From Kappaphycus alvarezii (Eukaryota > Rhodophyta > Florideophyceae > Gigartinales > Solieriaceae), in assembly GCA_002205965.3 (NCBI GenBank), contig NADL03000047.1:372001-436000 (forward strand): a DNA stretch of 64,000 nt, in the 5' to 3' direction. A program made the translations under genes and the position numbers. A model generated the notes under the pieces. It was not told the origin of the DNA. It worked only from the letters and a program-made list of their open reading frames with translations, and did no database searches. The first letter of the stretch is position 1. Each line of letters opens with the position of its first letter. Positions 1 through 11,099 of the stretch are shown in pieces.

Positions 1-266
1 TTGACAGAAAGAGTCCTTCTCTTGCTCACGGAGGATTTCCTCAGTCGTGAGCTTTTGCAAATCATATGCCGGCTCGGTGACGGAGACAAGGTCGAACAAG
101 GATAAGTCCTCCTAACGACTGTTTTTACAGTAGATTTCTTCTAAATCCATGTAAACGACTGGATTGCCTGCACGTATCCTGCAGCCAAGAACCTTCCTTT
201 GAAAGGGTCGGGGAGCGGGCAAGTTTGCCCTTTCCGAACCGAAGAGTTGACTCAAGCCTGCTCCTG

Positions 267-806
267 TCAGATGGTCGGGTGACCCAGATGGGTCCACGTA
301 GATTCCACGAGGAAGCATGGTACTTCCCAATCACCGGCGAAGTCGGTCTCGCTGTCGGTTTGTATTCTTGGCATCGCATCTGCTATTTGGTTCTTCACTC
401 CTTTGCGGTACCCAAGAGTGAAATCCAAATCGAGGAGGCGTAAAATCCAGCGCGCCAACCGACCCGTTGTGTCGGTTAATGTCATTAACTAGCGCAAAGC
501 CTGGTGATCCGTGAACAATTAAAACTGTTCCTGTTAGAGATATGGACGTCGCAGTTGAACTGCCCATACAACAGCGAGGCATTCCTTCTCGCTCGTTGAG
601 TAGTTCCGCTCGGCAGGGACGAGGGAGCGGCTCCAGTAGCTAATGGGATGGCGGATTTCATCCGGGTATTCCTGAAGTAGGGCGCGGCATACTTGTTCGT
701 TACAAGCGTCCGTATCAACCGAGTATTGTAGTCCGGGTTTTGGTAGCCTCAACACTGGCGGCTCGATGAGGGCCTGCTTTAAGGAAGTAAATGCTTCCAG
801 TTGCAC
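267..806 (-). pseudogene. gypsy RNase H, frame-broken
   Basis: The frame at 806-534 reads a segment typical of the RT-RNase H junction: SLKQALIEPPVLRLPKPG, then YSVDTDACNEQVCRALLQ (first RNase H Asp in DTDA) and YWSRSLVPAERNYSTSEKE with the second acidic residue. A second frame (485-267) continues with TTGRLARWILRLLDLDFTL, YRKGVKNQIADA and the tail, the usual C-terminal end of the domain including the Asp of ADA. Two frames are needed, so it is broken. It directly follows the RT of the same element. Confidence 0.85.
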
Positions 807-879
807 GGAGTCAAGCTCCGGAAGTTTGAAGGGATTTCCGTTCTATAGCAACTTGTTGAGTTGTGCTGCCACTCTTGAA

Positions 880-1711
880 AATTTCAGGACGAATCTCCGA
901 TACAAATTACATGGACAGGGGAAACTCCTCAGTTGCGTCTGCCTGCGCGGCGGTTTCAAAACACTTCACAGCTTCTATGTTCTTCGAGGCAACCTTCAGC
1001 TTGCCCGACCGTATTACATGGCCAAGATAGCTCACCGCGGAGGTGAAACACGCGCATTTCCTCAATTTCAGGGAAGCTTCTGAATAAAGAAGTACGTGCA
1101 GTACTTCTTCAAAATGATCGACGTGCTCCTCGATGGACTTGAGAAGATGATAATATCATCAAAGTATACCAAACAAGTCTTACACTTGTATCGCGCCAGT
1201 AGCATATCTACTGTACGTTTTATCGTGGCTGGTGCATTTCACAGCCCGGCAGGCATCCTGCGAACATGAAACAGCCTTCATGACAGACGAATGCCGTCTT
1301 TTCCTTGTCCGCTTCGCGGATAGGTATCTACCAGTAACCATAGTTACTATCTAAGGCGGCAAATACTGTTGCCTCACCTAGCGAGTCTAGGCATTCGTCC
1401 ATGCGGGGTAGCGGATAGCTGTACTTGATTGTGATGGCGTTGAAATTACGTTATTCTATGCAGAACTGTCTGTTCCCATCCGGTTTGGGCACCAGCACAA
1501 CAAGGCTGGCGAATTCCGATTGAGCGGGCTCAATCACGTTGGCGTCAAGCATTCCCTTGACTTCCTTCTCTTCAGTCTCGGGGGTCTTCGGGCCTGCGCG
1601 GTAGGGGTGTGAACGTACTGGAACTGCCCCAGGTATAAGGTCGATCCATTGTTCCGTCACCCGGATTTTTCCCAAGTGGCCTGAACACATGGTCTCGTGC
1701 TTTACGATCAT
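880..1711 (-). pseudogene. gypsy reverse transcriptase, frame-broken
   Basis: The open part at 1711-1451 has the N-terminal RT signature of Ty3/gypsy: HLGKI, then PYRAGPKT, a ML-x-ANVIEPAQSE segment and the VLVPKPDGN motif. Downstream on the same strand, other frames give YSYPLPRMDECLDSLGEA, then ADKEKTAFVCHEG, then NAPAT, and the catalytic box YFDDIII at about 1150. These are RT motifs in the right order, with stops and frameshifts between them. The enzyme would have copied element RNA into cDNA inside a capsid. It cannot be functional as it stands. Confidence 0.85.
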
Positions 1712-2180
1712 TGCTCTTATCTTGACTTGAACTTCGGGGTGAGATGGGACAGTTCAACATCATCCACCCCAGCCTGTCATCGACGGAGCCGAGGTGCAAC
1801 GGCGCGGATGTTTCTTCTCGGCCGGGTGTTTTCTCGTCAAGAATAACATCGAGTACAGTATCGGGCATCGCTGATGCGTACCCTACAATCTGGTCTTTGG
1901 CCAGAACGCACGCGTCAGTAGCGAAGTTCGCAATTTTCACTGCGAAAGGGGTGTTAGGCTTTGCCGACAAGATTCCATTGCTCAGGATAACCTTAGACTT
2001 TCGGTATAACCGGGTGTAAGTCTCCAGAAGGATGTCCTCATGTATGGAAGCACGGACTTCCACGACTATTTCCGATTCCGGACGCAGGTAAAGTATGCGG
2101 GTCACCCGCACAATCTTTTTCCGAGGAACTTCCTCGAATAATGGTTTCGGTTCCATCGATATGCGACGGAAGGTAACCAT
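1572..2180 (-). pseudogene. gypsy protease-RT linker region
   Basis: This 202-codon open stretch lies immediately upstream of, and overlaps in another frame, the RT fragment. Gypsy polyproteins carry a poorly conserved beta-rich segment here between the aspartic protease and the RT fingers. The visible text (runs such as EIVVEVRASIHED and FAVKIANFATDACVLAKDQ) fits that segment, and no DSG/DTG protease motif is seen in it. The start codon is not meaningful: it is an internal piece of a polyprotein. The product beyond about residue 150 is out of frame. Function is inferred from position in the element. Confidence 0.6.
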
Positions 2181-2920
2181 TGCGGTACGTTCTATGGATC
2201 CGCACCGTAGCTCCGCTGGAATCGCTTCCAGTATCTTTTCAAAGTGACATCAAATTATATCACGTACTGAAGGCCTTTATAGGTAGGTAATCAATTGAAC
2301 AGACTTCGGGTTTGACTTGACTTCTATTTTCTGGTCTGCAATTCGTAAGTCACTAGAACTCCCTCCGAACATCGAGTGATTTAAGAAAACCATGCCTTAT
2401 ATTCAACAGTACATTTTCTCATCGCTGGTATGAGAAAAAATCTTCGCTCACCCGTCGTCTGACATTTAGCAGTACGGTGGTTCTGTTTTTGATGGGATCA
2501 TTTCTTTCTAATCAATTTCCCTACGCAGAGTAATAATTAAATACTTATTCTTGTTCTCGTTAGTTTGAAACAGTTTCGAGATTTCAGGCGGTAGCAAAAG
2601 TTTCGCTGCGACGAGTGGTAGCGATAAAACGACGGAATAGAGATATCCGACGCTCACTATCTCAGAACGGAGGTGTTGGAAACGACAAAAGTGCTACCGT
2701 AGTATAGTTGCAGGATCAGGGAGTGGTATATATGGATGACGGACCAAGGTTCTACAAGTGTGTTCAGAAGGGTCAGGCTCTACCACCTACTGTCCCCCAC
2801 AAGAAGTAACAAGAACGCTTACTTGGTCTGAAGTTGACTCTCAAATTCCTAACTACTTGGGACTTGACTTGAAGTTGTCTGCCAACTTGCTTGACCTCCC
2901 CAAGAGGAAGCAGTTTACTC

Positions 2921-2931
2921 AGCTTACATAG
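2921..2931 (-). promoter_or_regulatory. Probable element promoter box, LTR copy A
   Basis: The minus strand reads CTATGTAAGCTGAG, equivalent to the better TATATAAG box at 28025-28032 in the 27 kb LTR. It lies downstream of the embedded ORF and upstream of the shared R/U5-like sequence. Confidence 0.35.
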
Positions 2932-3153
2932 ACTTTTGGCTACCCCTCAAGTCCGAACAGAGCTACAAAAGATACCAGGAAATGCATAAAGACACTTTGT
3001 GTTGATGATATACTCTAAACAAAAGATACGAAAAAAACGAACAATCGACCTAGTCCTCTCATTTCCATCCCCTAGATCAGGCCCAAACAACTCCACCAAG
3101 ATATCCATGCTACCCAAGCAGTTCCTACAAGTATCCGCGAACGGCTTATAATT

Positions 3154-3591
3154 CTATACTTTCTCCTGGGATATATATAAACAACTAAAGATGCTCCCAT
3201 CCGGTTCCATTGTCGGGACCACCTGGTCTATGCTGTCGAGCCCCCGCCCCACCATTCCAAAACTTTCCAGGTCTCTCTCCCCCTCATCCTCCTCGCCCTC
3301 CTTCTCATCCTCCTCGTCCTCATCGTCATTCTCGTAAACTAATTCCGGGGCCGCCGACGCCTCAAAAGTCTCCCCAACTCCATCTTCGATCTCTTCCTCC
3401 TCCTGCCCTTCACATACCCCCGCCTCATCCTTGATGAACAGGTGACGATCGAACTCGATCACTTTCTTCTTGGTTTGCCGGCGGAGATATTCATCGCGGT
3501 CAGTAGGGCCGAAAAGGAGTAGGAGAATGGCGTTTAGGGAGCGCAGGTGGCGAGTTCTGGAAATGACGCTGGAAAGGCATAGGTTGTTCAT
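3154..3591 (-). CDS. Acidic protein encoded inside an LTR (copy A, intact ORF)
   Basis: This is an intact 145-codon ORF starting at an ATG in the same place as in the two other LTR copies. The N-terminus reads MNNLCLS; a GPTDRDEY-like segment follows near residue 28-35 (GPTDYDDY and GPTDYTDS in the other copies). The middle is a Glu/Asp-rich low-complexity stretch (about residues 60-105), and near the C-terminus DQVVPTMEPDG matches DQVVPNLEPDG in the 27 kb copy. No known domain, signal peptide or membrane segment is recognised. A TATA-like box lies about 110 bases upstream. The conserved N- and C-terminal words across copies argue for a once-real protein; the role is unknown. The acidic tract could also reflect simple-sequence growth. 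Confidence 0.55.
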   Translation of the reverse strand: MNNLCLSSVISRTRHLRSLNAILLLLFGPTDRDEYLRRQTKKKVIEFDRHLFIKDEAGVCEGQEEEEIEDGVGETFEASAAPELVYENDDEDEEDEKEGEEDEGERDLESFGMVGRGLDSIDQVVPTMEPDGSIFSCLYISQEKV

Positions 3592-3698
3592 TTTGGTGAT
3601 ATTTAGGGAGTGCCGGGCAATTTAGGGTGTTTCAAATGGGTAGGATAGAGGGGTAGTGAGAAAAAAGATCGGGAAGGTTTGAAACTTGGAATAAAGGG

Positions 3699-3710
3699 GC
3701 TTAAATAGGC
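3699..3710 (-). promoter_or_regulatory. TATA-like box of LTR ORF, copy A
   Basis: On the minus strand CCTATTTAAGCC lies about 110 bases before the ORF start. TATA-like boxes occupy the corresponding place in the 27 kb copy (27237-27247) and the 36.7 kb copy (36767-36777), where the surrounding AAAGTTCGA is shared. Confidence 0.4.
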
Positions 3711-3730
3711 TCCCGAGGGCGTATTGTATA

Positions 3731-6700
3731 GATTTGAAATAAATAAAAAAATCTATAAGGGAATTCGCAGTAGTCCATTTGCGCCCTTTTTCTCAATTAA
3801 ATGAATTTGGAAAAGGAGGTAAGCAAAAAGGGAAAAAGAACTTGATTTGGGATCGATTTGGAGGGGTGGATACAGCATTAAAATATCTAGATAAAATCGA
3901 AGTGAATTTGGAGAGGACCGCGGGAAGGAAAAGCAAGGATAAAGAAGGAAGGATATTCTTCCGGGAACGTGCTTAAAGTGGGGAGGGCGAGGAAGGACCA
4001 GAACTACGAGCAATTTTGAACAAAAGAAGGTAATTTAGTAAATAAAAAGTCGGTAGATGACGATGACGAAAAATTCTTTTCCGATTCGCTCGCGACAGAC
4101 AACGAGTGTTTTCATATTTTTCATGTACTTTATTAAGGTTCCGATATGAAATGATGTAATATGAGATATGCAAGGAACGTTATTTTCGACATGAATTTAT
4201 CATGAGTACAATAATAATTGGACAAGAATCCAGATAACGAACGAAGTTCTTAATCCGAATAGCGTAACAAATTTGAAAAGTAGATTTTTGGTAAACTTTT
4301 ACGAATCATGTTGAATTTTTTTGATTTTCGGATCACCTTATCTATCTAATCGATTATGACTCGCATTGGAACGGACATCAAGTGTGATTCTGTTTAGATT
4401 TCATTTCATTTCATTATTTTTTACTTGTTAATTTGCATTGGTGATAACGTTTCATTTGCGAACGTAGTACAATGATTAAGTTTGTTGGAGAAGTTTTGGG
4501 CGCTGAGCTGTTGTTTTCGAGGGGAATATGTACTATTGGGATATAGATTGATTTCACAATCTCTTTACCGTACATATTTTCACAAAAAAAAATTCAGCAC
4601 AAGATTTTGCAGACCTAAAACCTAAAAATAAAATGAGAAAATCTGTAGTTATACTTCAAACTCGAATACGCTGGACAGTTTCGGTGAGGTTATTTCGGAG
4701 ATACCCAAACTTGTAAATCTCTTTGCAGAACACAGGCCATGTTGAAAATTTAGCGTAGGTTCAATCACAGTCGTTTCATGAGGTTACACAAGGAGCTAAT
4801 TTTAATACTTTTTTGATTTGGTAATTTCCGATTTGCCTATGGTAAATAAAGCGGAAACATGCAGATTTCCAGTTTTAACAGTCAAAATTTGCTATTCTAT
4901 CTGAGTAAAAACGCGCATGTAGGCAGGAATAATTCAAGCACGAATTGTCTATGCGTTTTCGAATATTTGTTCACCTGCAAGCTCTCTTGTTGCTTCTAAA
5001 CGTATGAGCTGATGGTAGCGAGCATGATAAGTACTTTTAATATCTGATCTTCTTTCGCGAAGCGAGGTCCATTTGATAGTTTCTTCGTGTGTGCGTTTTT
5101 TCTATTACTTCCAGTGTTTTTAATATTGATTTCGCATCCTCTTCTCTCGACTGCAAGCGCATAAAATTCTATCGAGACGGGTTCCCATGGTCATATTTTG
5201 GAAGTTTATTCTCTTAACTTTGAAGGAAAATACAGAATTGGACCGAAATTGTCGGTATAAGATCCTAGTGTCGCTGACCTCATTCTACCTTTTATTTCCA
5301 ACCATTAGTGTTTTCAGACGCATTTTCTTTGAGTAAAAAATTTCTCGTGTGAATTTTTTTGTAGTAAGCCTCGAAAAGACCATTAAGTTCCTCAAAATCA
5401 AAATATTTTATCACCTATTCTATAATATCCAAGAAATGGCTGACGGCTTTTTCATAGTAACGGTAGTTAAGTCGTAGCTCGTTGCTTTGCGGTTAGTTTC
5501 GTGTCTCAGTAGCCGCTTACCATCTTTTAAATTTGCCCGGATTCATTAATTGTAATATTAATATCATTGCTATTCAGCTTCAATGATGAACGTTTCTTGA
5601 TACATAGAAAATGTCGAGTCTAAATTAAACTAGGGTTCGTATACAACTAAGAGATCTATAAAAATGCTCTTGCCAAAAACCAGGCGGTACTACAAATATC
5701 TCTCAAAACTCGCCCAAGAATGAAAAAGGAGCGTAAAATGGTCCAGTGGTTGGAGATGATTTCAGCTTAAGTTCTCGAGACATATGAAAATCGTCTCAAT
5801 TCAGTATGTGTAAGTGAAGCAAAAGGAAGGAAAATATCAAGTCTATAACGCTCAACGAAGGGAGAAAAGGACACCTAAGATAACAGGATCCTACTGTAGT
5901 GTTATTGGCATAAATATTATACTGAACAAACCTCGACAGAGCTGATTTACATCGCTTCTTGACCCCTTTTTTGGATATTTCAACCCTTGCGAACATCAAG
6001 TACTGTTAAAATATTTCCTGTGTACTTTCATCCTCCATTGTTTTTAGTATTGAATCTGTATTGGAAACAACCTGAGTTCTTACAAAATGGACCAGTCGGT
6101 CCACTTTGACCTTACACTTTGTATGTTCAGGTCACTCATTGGGCCAGGTGTAGACCTAGCTGGTCTCCTACATTGAAATATATCATTTTCTGGCATAAAA
6201 TTTACTTATCGCACCTTAATATATATTTCTAACATTTAATTTGTACTTAAACCTATCGCAACCCTAAGGACCAAGCTTAAGCAACCACAGCGGTGCTCGG
6301 CCCGACTTTGACTTCTATCACTTACCTCTTGAACGACCTTTTCAAAGAAAATTTTGGCTGTAATCGGGTTCAAACGACTGTATACCCCATTCCATTTATT
6401 ATCCCTATTATATAATCTTATGATACCTCTCTTATTGATTTTCTCCGACATTTACTTATCTGAGCACCTCGACCCGCGAAGTCTACATATAAATAGTAGA
6501 TTCAAGTTTTTCGTTGGCAACAACATTATTTTCTCCAGAAGATATCCAGCGCTGCTGATCTAAGTCTGTCTATATCTGTATCCGTATCTGCACCCGTGCT
6601 ATAATCGTTTCTGTAAATCCAATTTTTTGCAGGAATTTAGCATTTCGCGGATCAGGTCCAGCACAAGCTTGAGTAAAATTATAACGTCCATCAGTTCGAG

Positions 6701-7100
6701 GAATCACTACTTATCTACAATCTTCTTTTCATTTCCACCAAAAAGATAGTTAATTTACCATAGGGTGCTTAAATAGAAATACAGAAGGCGAAATCCTTGT
6801 GCATATTGGTACATGCGCTGTTTTTCCCATTTCATGGTGGTAATAAGTGTTTCTAAAGGAATATATTCTCACCGCGCGTTTTATTGCACCTTCAAAGTGA
6901 GTGCAACATGATAAGTGATCTTTTAGTGCACAATGATGGGAACTGTAGAGGAAAATAGATAAAGAAAGATAATAATTTTAATAATAAATTATAGGGAAGT
7001 AGATGGTACAAGTATACCAAGAATGGATAATACACGAGCATATTGGTAGTGTGGTGCTGACTAACGGTAGTGGAGATTCTCAGGCCAAAAAATTATATGT
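3731..7100. other. AT-rich stretch without recognisable genes
   Basis: The sequence is AT-rich, short ORFs only, none with recognisable motifs. No transposon domain could be traced. It may be old decayed repeat or true intergenic DNA. Confidence 0.6.
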
Positions 7101-7102
7101 AA

Positions 7103-7508
7103 GTGGCTTTCCATTCAACATCTTGTACCATAATCAACCGACCATGTGCAAAGGCTCCTGAAATTAGATACGTGTCCGTATCGTACCTTATTCTCAGAAA
7201 AGCGGAGGAAGAGGGACTTAGCTGCGAAAGTGGCAGCGATTCCAGGAGAGGCAATGCCGGGACGATCAAGGCTAGGATGGTATTTTGTACCACTAGCCTT
7301 CGACTCTTTAGGACCACCCTCTTTAGAAACATCCAAAGTTATAGAGACGTACGCGGCAGCAGTAGCATCTTATAGCGGATGCTCGACGGGAGGAGTGAAG
7401 ACTCGCCTGTATCAGAAGCCTAGCTACTCAATCTGTTCAACATGTGCAGCATCCGTAATTTTTCGCGCACCGCAACACGCAGAGCTTAGTCACCTAATTC
7501 CAACTTAA
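7103..7508 (+). pseudogene. LINE-A 3' end: C-terminal part of non-LTR retrotransposon protein
   Basis: The frame ending at 7508 carries a run near its middle reading LAAKVAAIPGEAMPG, then LGWYFVPLAFDSLGPPS, YAAAVAS, TRLYQK and the terminal APQHAEL. It lines up along about 100 residues with the better-preserved plus-strand copy at 43304-44157 (KIAAIPGYASPG, LGWKFIPLSFDSLG, YAAAIAA, QLYQKLRYTIWSTC, SPQHED). In related non-LTR elements this block is the far C-terminus, after the zinc knuckle and restriction-like endonuclease. Everything upstream is lost, which is what 5' truncation during target-primed reverse transcription produces. It sits alone in AT-rich DNA. Confidence 0.75.
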
Positions 7509-7509
7509 T

Positions 7510-10500
7510 TCTCCGTACTTGCAACGTTCCCACTTGGACTGTACACCAGCGATAACCGATCAACTGTTATTCTCTGCGTACTTTACGCTGTCTAATTTTA
7601 GGGCTTAAATCTGCTGTATTTTCGTTACTTCAGGTGCTCCAAACAGAACATAAACACGTATAAGAATATTTTATTCAATACTTTAAGGGAATAGTACGTA
7701 CTTTCTCCACAAAAACCCATGAACAAAGCCAACCTGTGATTGGAAGTCATGAATACTATTTACTTTAATCAAAACTGTATATAATAGCGTATGTGCATGC
7801 TATAATCTTTATTATTCCAAATTATCGGCCACTGGAAGCTAAAAGCTGAAATATAGCGATAGTTTGGTCATCAGACCTATATTTAAAATTTCCCAAGAGT
7901 TTTCGCAAAACATTGCGTGCGAAAATGTAGAAATTTATGTTAGCACTAAATGTGTAAATTTATTGTGCAGAGGCCCCTACTATTGCTTTAATTTCATTAT
8001 TCAATCAGTAACTTTTTAAAGAGATCTATATTGACCAACTTAAAAAAATGAAATTTTGAAAGCCTACGTGCCCGTTTATCTATGTTTATCGGCAACAAAA
8101 AGAAGTATTCAGAAAATTTGATGCTCGCTTCCATAATTTTTTGCTCTGTATTTTTTTGAGCAAAGCAAGGCCGATATAACGATTTTTTGTTGAAGCTGAA
8201 GTTAATAGTTGTTTCTAGTGGCCCTAGTGGAGGATGTTTGAAAGCTTTCCAAACAAGAATAGAAGCCTACTGAGATCTTCCATAGGATCTTGATAGAGTG
8301 AAACTGTGAACCTATCAGGAGCACAACACGGTAAATGCGGAGTTGATTTTTATAGTAATTAACTATAGATGAATGGAATATTTTTGCAATACCCTTGCTA
8401 ATTGGCTGGACTTCGTAAATGTAGATTTAATTGAGCTAAGACATCGTTTTCTTCCAACTATTAGCTTCCACGCTTACGTACTAATCGAATATAGAGTAGC
8501 TTATATTAGCTATTTATTTGCATATACCTCGGGTTAAGCCAAAGTCTAACACTGCTGATTAATTAGGAGGCACATTTTGAGTAATATTCAAGTATCAATG
8601 AGTTGGGGTCTTGCTATGGACCTGGTGCTGGGTTCAGGTTGAAGGCGTTCTTGGACTTGGATTGGGGTATGAGGAACCAACTTGAACGCCTTGCAGCGGG
8701 TAATAAATTTCTTTCGCAGATGTAGGGGGAGTTTAACGATTTGAGTACTTACTGGATGCCCAGAGGTGAGGGGGGTTGAGATCATTTTTTGGCTTCGTAA
8801 AATACATATATTCAGTTATTAAAATAATTCTATTTAGTGCGAACGAAATTTCTGAACTAAGATTAAGTAAAGAATCCATAGGTTTATCTCCATTATTAAC
8901 GAGAACAAACCATGCATTCCTGCTCTCCCTAAATCTTATCTGTACAAAACGACCAGGGCATATTTACAGCAAAAAAATAATTCTAATTCACTAAAGTTAA
9001 TGTCAATCTGCGCTGTGTTTATACTATTGATACTATTGCAAAAATCATATCGAAAAGTTTGGAAGAACATAAAGCTCTGAAAGTTTATATGGATCAGAAA
9101 TATGGAGCAATGAATTTTTCTGAAAATAATATATGGTCATGGACTACTACTAAAAATGAGAAGAAACAACAGGTGTGACCTGTTGCTGCACAAAGGCATT
9201 CGATCCATATTCGAAAGATTGTTTAGAAAATGTTAAAGGTAAAGGTGTGGGAAAAGCTGGGTTGGGGTTCTATACAAAAAAATCGTGAACATGTGTACAT
9301 TTTTACATCCTTAAGCCGATAAGTATAAATTACTGAAATAAAATAGGTATGCTAGGATATTTCAAGTTAGGAAAGAAAATCATCAAATTATGGATATTCT
9401 TCCAAAAACTATTGTTTTCAGTGAAGGCATGTGTATCATCGGCACATAAAACATTGGTCCATCGAATAATTTTAGCGCTGCTTTGCGAAATAATCTTAAA
9501 TATTACTCTTCATCGATACTGGAAGGATAATTTGCTTAGCTGACAATATCTTTCAAATGTTAAAGCATCCAGCGTTCCTCTTTACTCAGAAGGGAATACA
9601 GAGGCCAATAGTAGTCGTTGTACTTATTGAAAATCTTGACAGTAGGCTTATATAAATTCAATTATTTTACATTAGTCTAAGAAGTTTCAACATTATTTTT
9701 TTTTCGAATACTACTCTACTCATACTACTCAGAACATTGCGATATTTTTAGGTAAAAGCTCCAAAAGCACCTTTTTAAATACATAAATACAGTTCTCTCC
9801 ACTGCTCTTAAAGCGTAAAGTAAGCGATATATATAAATTCGGAAATAAATAGAATATAAGGGTGAAAAGATTTAAATTTCTGTAAACATCATAATAATAA
9901 TTTTGGTAAAGAATTCTTTGTGAAAATGATAATTTGTCGCGAAAAGGTAACTAAAACAAAATTAGAATTAGAAATAACCAGTCGGAATGCCCATTGGATT
10001 GAAATGTTAAATAAAAAAGAAACCAAAGTAAAACGGTCAAAGAATTCTTACAATTTACATTTTCGCTGTGGAGCGATATTCCAGAAAATTTTTCCTATGC
10101 TCAAATTTGATTCACTTATTTGAAAAAATTATATGAACCTATGCATTCCTTTTATTCTTGAAGTAAAACTATTATGTTAACTAAATAATTCTATATGTGG
10201 TCCCATTTCCAGAAGAAATGTGAAGTTTGACATCCTCACAAGAAAATTTTATCGCAAGTGTAGTTAAAACTTTTCTTTAAAGTTCTGCTTACTCTTAAAT
10301 CCGAACTTTTTCTTGCGGAATCTAAGCTATATATAGTAAGCTGAAAATAGATTTTTTCTCAAATCTTTGTTTTGCTGAGTAGTCGAAAGTTTTCCTCATT
10401 TTCTAGCAGCAAGGATTCCAAAAGTAATGGATAGATAAATATAAAACCGTTGTGTGTAATTATTCATAACATGTAAAAACTAGATTTGAGCTCAAGATAT

Positions 10501-10740
10501 TTTAATTTTTTGGTTTTTTCATCTTATTCTGGAAATGAGACTACTTGATCAGCTTTAAACTGTTCAAAATAGATTCTGAAAATTTTACCATACTATTATA
10601 TCTTATATCTTATGCTTCGAGTTAGATGTGGTAAAGTATTTCCTATATATGCTCTTTTAGATTAAAACTGGGAAGATTGAATATACGTAGACTTATAAAC
10701 TGTGGTAATAGTCAACCCTTAACTCCCGACGAGCTTAAAC
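7510..10740. other. AT-rich stretch without recognisable genes
   Basis: Short unrelated ORFs only. A slightly less AT-rich patch at 8588-8785 has an open minus frame of 65 codons (proline-containing, no known motif), possibly a relic exon or chance. Nothing else was recognised. Confidence 0.55.
9167..9185. repeat. Perfect 8-bp hairpin with 3-base loop
   Basis: CAACAGGT at 9167-9174 is followed by GTG and then the reverse complement ACCTGTTG at 9178-9185. It lies in AT-rich DNA; no adjoining T-run of a terminator is seen. It may be chance. Confidence 0.5.
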
Positions 10741-10929
10741 GTGGCCCACTCTGATAAGTTCCGGAAGGACCAGGGATTTTGGCTGCATTAACCGGCCGGA
10801 ACGGGCTCGATCCCGTCCCAATCTCTATGCTCGGGAGTGGCACACTGTGCGTTTTCCCTCATTACGGAAAAGGCACGTTCGGTAGCCAGCCGAGCCATGG
10901 GCCAATAATCAAAGGTGCGGAATATTCTC

Positions 10930-11040
10930 AATCGGCGATATGCCGCGTTGATGGTCACTTCTAATGCTGTGAGCTTGCTTAACGGTCTTCAGCAACCTTT
11001 TAGTCGGCTAGAAAACTCACTCAACCATACTATACTGTAG
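10930..11040 (+). repeat. Dispersed repeat, copy 1 (second copy near 38.2 kb)
   Basis: The segment with CCGCGTTGATGGTCACTT, then GCTTGCTTAACGGTCTTC and CAACCTTTTAGTCGGC has a related plus-strand counterpart at 38225-38340 (CTACGTTAATGGCC, TTTGCTGAAAGGTCTCGC, CAACTTTTTAGTCGCC). Both sit in a small GC-richer island at the edge of AT deserts. No coding motif was recognised. The wider island (10740-11090) holds a 61-codon ORF of no known type. Confidence 0.5.
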
Positions 11041-11099
11041 ACCCAGCCAGTGGCAATGTTTCAGCAGGGCTCCTAACCATACTCTACTCGAAGTAAACC

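Larger units (their letters stand above)
1..2250 (-). mobile_element. Ty3/gypsy retrotransposon pol fragment (family 1), degenerate
   Basis: On the minus strand, a pre-RT linker (2180-1572), a reverse transcriptase (1711 to about 880) and an RNase H region (806-267) follow in the order of a gypsy pol gene. Frame changes and stops occur throughout, so the copy is dead. No integrase can be seen; the element runs off the left window edge. Its RT and RNase H text differs from the element at 27-33 kb, so it is a different gypsy lineage. Whether the minus-strand LTR at 2545-3730 belongs to it is unclear, because gag and protease are missing between the two. Confidence 0.85.
2545..3730 (-). repeat. 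LTR copy A of a long-LTR gypsy family
   Basis: On the minus strand this block runs through an upstream TATA, the acidic ORF at 3591-3154, then a second TATA-like box, the segment around GCTGAGTAAACTGCTTCC, and a run of about 300 bases shared with plus-strand copies at 27190-28345 and 36660-37835. By eye it is clearly closer to the 27 kb copy than either is to the 36.7 kb copy. It is called an LTR because the 27 kb copy stands directly in front of a gypsy gag. Exact ends (TG..CA) could not be placed. Confidence 0.65.

Noticed and set aside
3210-3434. Proline-rich plus-strand ORF
   Set aside because: It is the antisense of the acidic LTR ORF; GAG/GAA runs give proline/serine on the other strand.
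10795-10815. A tRNA T-arm-like ACGGGCTCGATCCCGT
   Set aside because: The loop is one base short and no acceptor, D or anticodon arms can be fitted around it.
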